NCBI GenBank assembly: GCA_023436945.1
Contig: JAEZHG010000032.1
Coordinates: forward strand, 1 to 5,817
Length of the DNA: 5,817 bases
Direction: 5' to 3'
From: Pseudomonadota bacterium
GTDB lineage: Bacteria; Pseudomonadota; Alphaproteobacteria; Caulobacterales; Caulobacteraceae
Translations under genes and position numbers: made by a program
Notes under the pieces: generated by a model
Databases searched by the model: none
The model's input: the letters and a program-made list of their open reading frames with translations, nothing else
Told to the model about the DNA's origin: nothing
Part shown: piece after piece, positions 5,514-5,817 of the stretch
Layout of the letters: each line of letters begins with the position of its first letter
How positions within the stretch are numbered: position 1 is the stretch's first letter

Positions 5514-5539
5514 GGAACCTTAGCCATCCTTCGGCTCTT
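5514..5539 (+). promoter_or_regulatory. possible general-stress (EcfG-type) promoter of the KGG gene
   Basis: GGAAC at 5514-5518 matches the -35 element of alphaproteobacterial general-stress sigma factors (consensus GGAAC, 16-17 bases, CGTT). At the expected -10 position only TCTT (5536-5539) is present, matching two of four bases. The link to a stress gene makes it worth noting, but the evidence is partial. The putative terminator at 5522-5543 overlaps it. Confidence 0.25.
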
Positions 5540-5543
5540 TTTT
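5522..5543 (+). terminator. possible intrinsic terminator between gloC and the KGG gene
   Basis: AGCC (5522-5525) pairs with GGCT (5533-5536) around a seven-base loop, followed by CTTTTTT (5537-5543). The T-run is good, but the stem has only four pairs. It would end gloC transcripts about 90-110 bases after the stop codon. Confidence 0.35.
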
Positions 5544-5566
5544 GGGAGAGCAGCAGTGTTTTTGAC

Positions 5567-5572
5567 AAGGAG
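5567..5572 (+). promoter_or_regulatory. ribosome binding site of the KGG gene
   Basis: AAGGAG, a near-perfect Shine-Dalgarno sequence, nine bases before the ATG at 5582. It is the strongest such site in the window and supports high-level translation of this small protein. Confidence 0.75.
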
Positions 5573-5581
5573 TTCCTTAGT

Positions 5582-5815
5582 ATGGCCGACCAAGAGCAGA
5601 CCAAACCTTCGGGCATTTCCAAGCGCGGATTTGCTTCCATGGATCCGGCTCGTCAGCGCGAGATCGCCCGTAAGGGCGGCGCGAGCGTCCCTTCGGAGAA
5701 GCGCAGCTTCTCGCAGGACCGTTCGCTGGCAGCACAAGCCGGTCGTAAGGGTGGCGAAGCTTCCCACGGCTCGCGTAACAAGGATGCCGATAAAAATCCG
5801 ACCGGCACCAACTAA
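5582..5815 (+). CDS. small KGG-motif general stress protein
   Basis: This is a 77-residue hydrophilic protein with two copies of the KGG motif: ARKGGASV (KGG at 31-33) and GRKGGEAS (KGG at 56-58). The segment between them (PSEKRSFSQDRSLAAQAG) and the leading RGFASMDPARQREIA are typical of alphaproteobacterial members of the YciG/GsiB-type stress family. Such proteins are small, rich in Gly, Lys, Arg and Ser, probably largely disordered, and are induced by desiccation, salt or stationary phase; the molecular role is unclear. It has no signal peptide or membrane segment, so it is expected in the cytoplasm. The gene has its own 149-base upstream region and a strong Shine-Dalgarno sequence. The start is well supported and the stop falls two bases before the window edge. 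The family is clear; induction by stress is inferred from relatives and from a partial GGAAC promoter match. Confidence 0.9.
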   Translation: MADQEQTKPSGISKRGFASMDPARQREIARKGGASVPSEKRSFSQDRSLAAQAGRKGGEASHGSRNKDADKNPTGTN

Positions 5816-5817
5816 GC

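Noticed and set aside
5562..5567. Perfect TTGACA, as in a -35 box
   Set aside because: It runs into the Shine-Dalgarno sequence; a -10 box at normal spacing would fall at or inside the start of the coding region, and none is seen.
5510..5767. 85-residue open frame on the minus strand
   Set aside because: It is antisense to the KGG protein gene, which has a strong ribosome binding site and recognisable motifs.

Overview
The window looks like chromosomal DNA of an alphaproteobacterium, most likely of the Caulobacterales. The evidence is the alphaproteobacterial type of ClpP (active-site segment DRDHFM), the placing of trigger factor just upstream of clpP, an alphaproteobacterial two-repeat KGG stress protein, moderately high GC, and promoter-like sequences starting TTGACG. 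A genus such as Asticcacaulis is only a guess. I see no rRNA, tRNA, CRISPR array, insertion sequence or phage gene. No stretch over 300 bases lacks a gene.

Left block, all on the minus strand and read from right to left: trigger factor (tig, 4559-3216) ends at a strong intrinsic terminator (3188-3152). Two tandem paralogous genes follow, for predicted exported proteins of unknown function (3099-2224 and 2130-1231). Then come the ClpP protease subunit (stop at 477) and the N-terminal two thirds of a b561-type cytochrome that runs off the left edge. The tig-clpP protein quality-control pair is therefore interrupted by the duplicated gene pair, and clpX does not directly follow clpP as it does in many relatives.

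Right block, plus strand: a GloC/YcbL-type glyoxalase II (4731-5432) is divergent from tig across a 171-base intergenic region that appears to hold two back-to-back promoters. A small KGG-motif general stress protein (5582-5815) ends at the right edge.

Functionally, tig and clpP handle folding and degradation of proteins, gloC completes methylglyoxal detoxification, the KGG protein is stress-associated, and cytochrome b561 is a membrane electron carrier. The least understood part is the tandem paralog pair. Both proteins have an N-terminal hydrophobic export segment, two cysteines 34 residues apart and a shared IRWWHV motif. Both genes share a 9-base sequence at the same distance upstream of their start codons.
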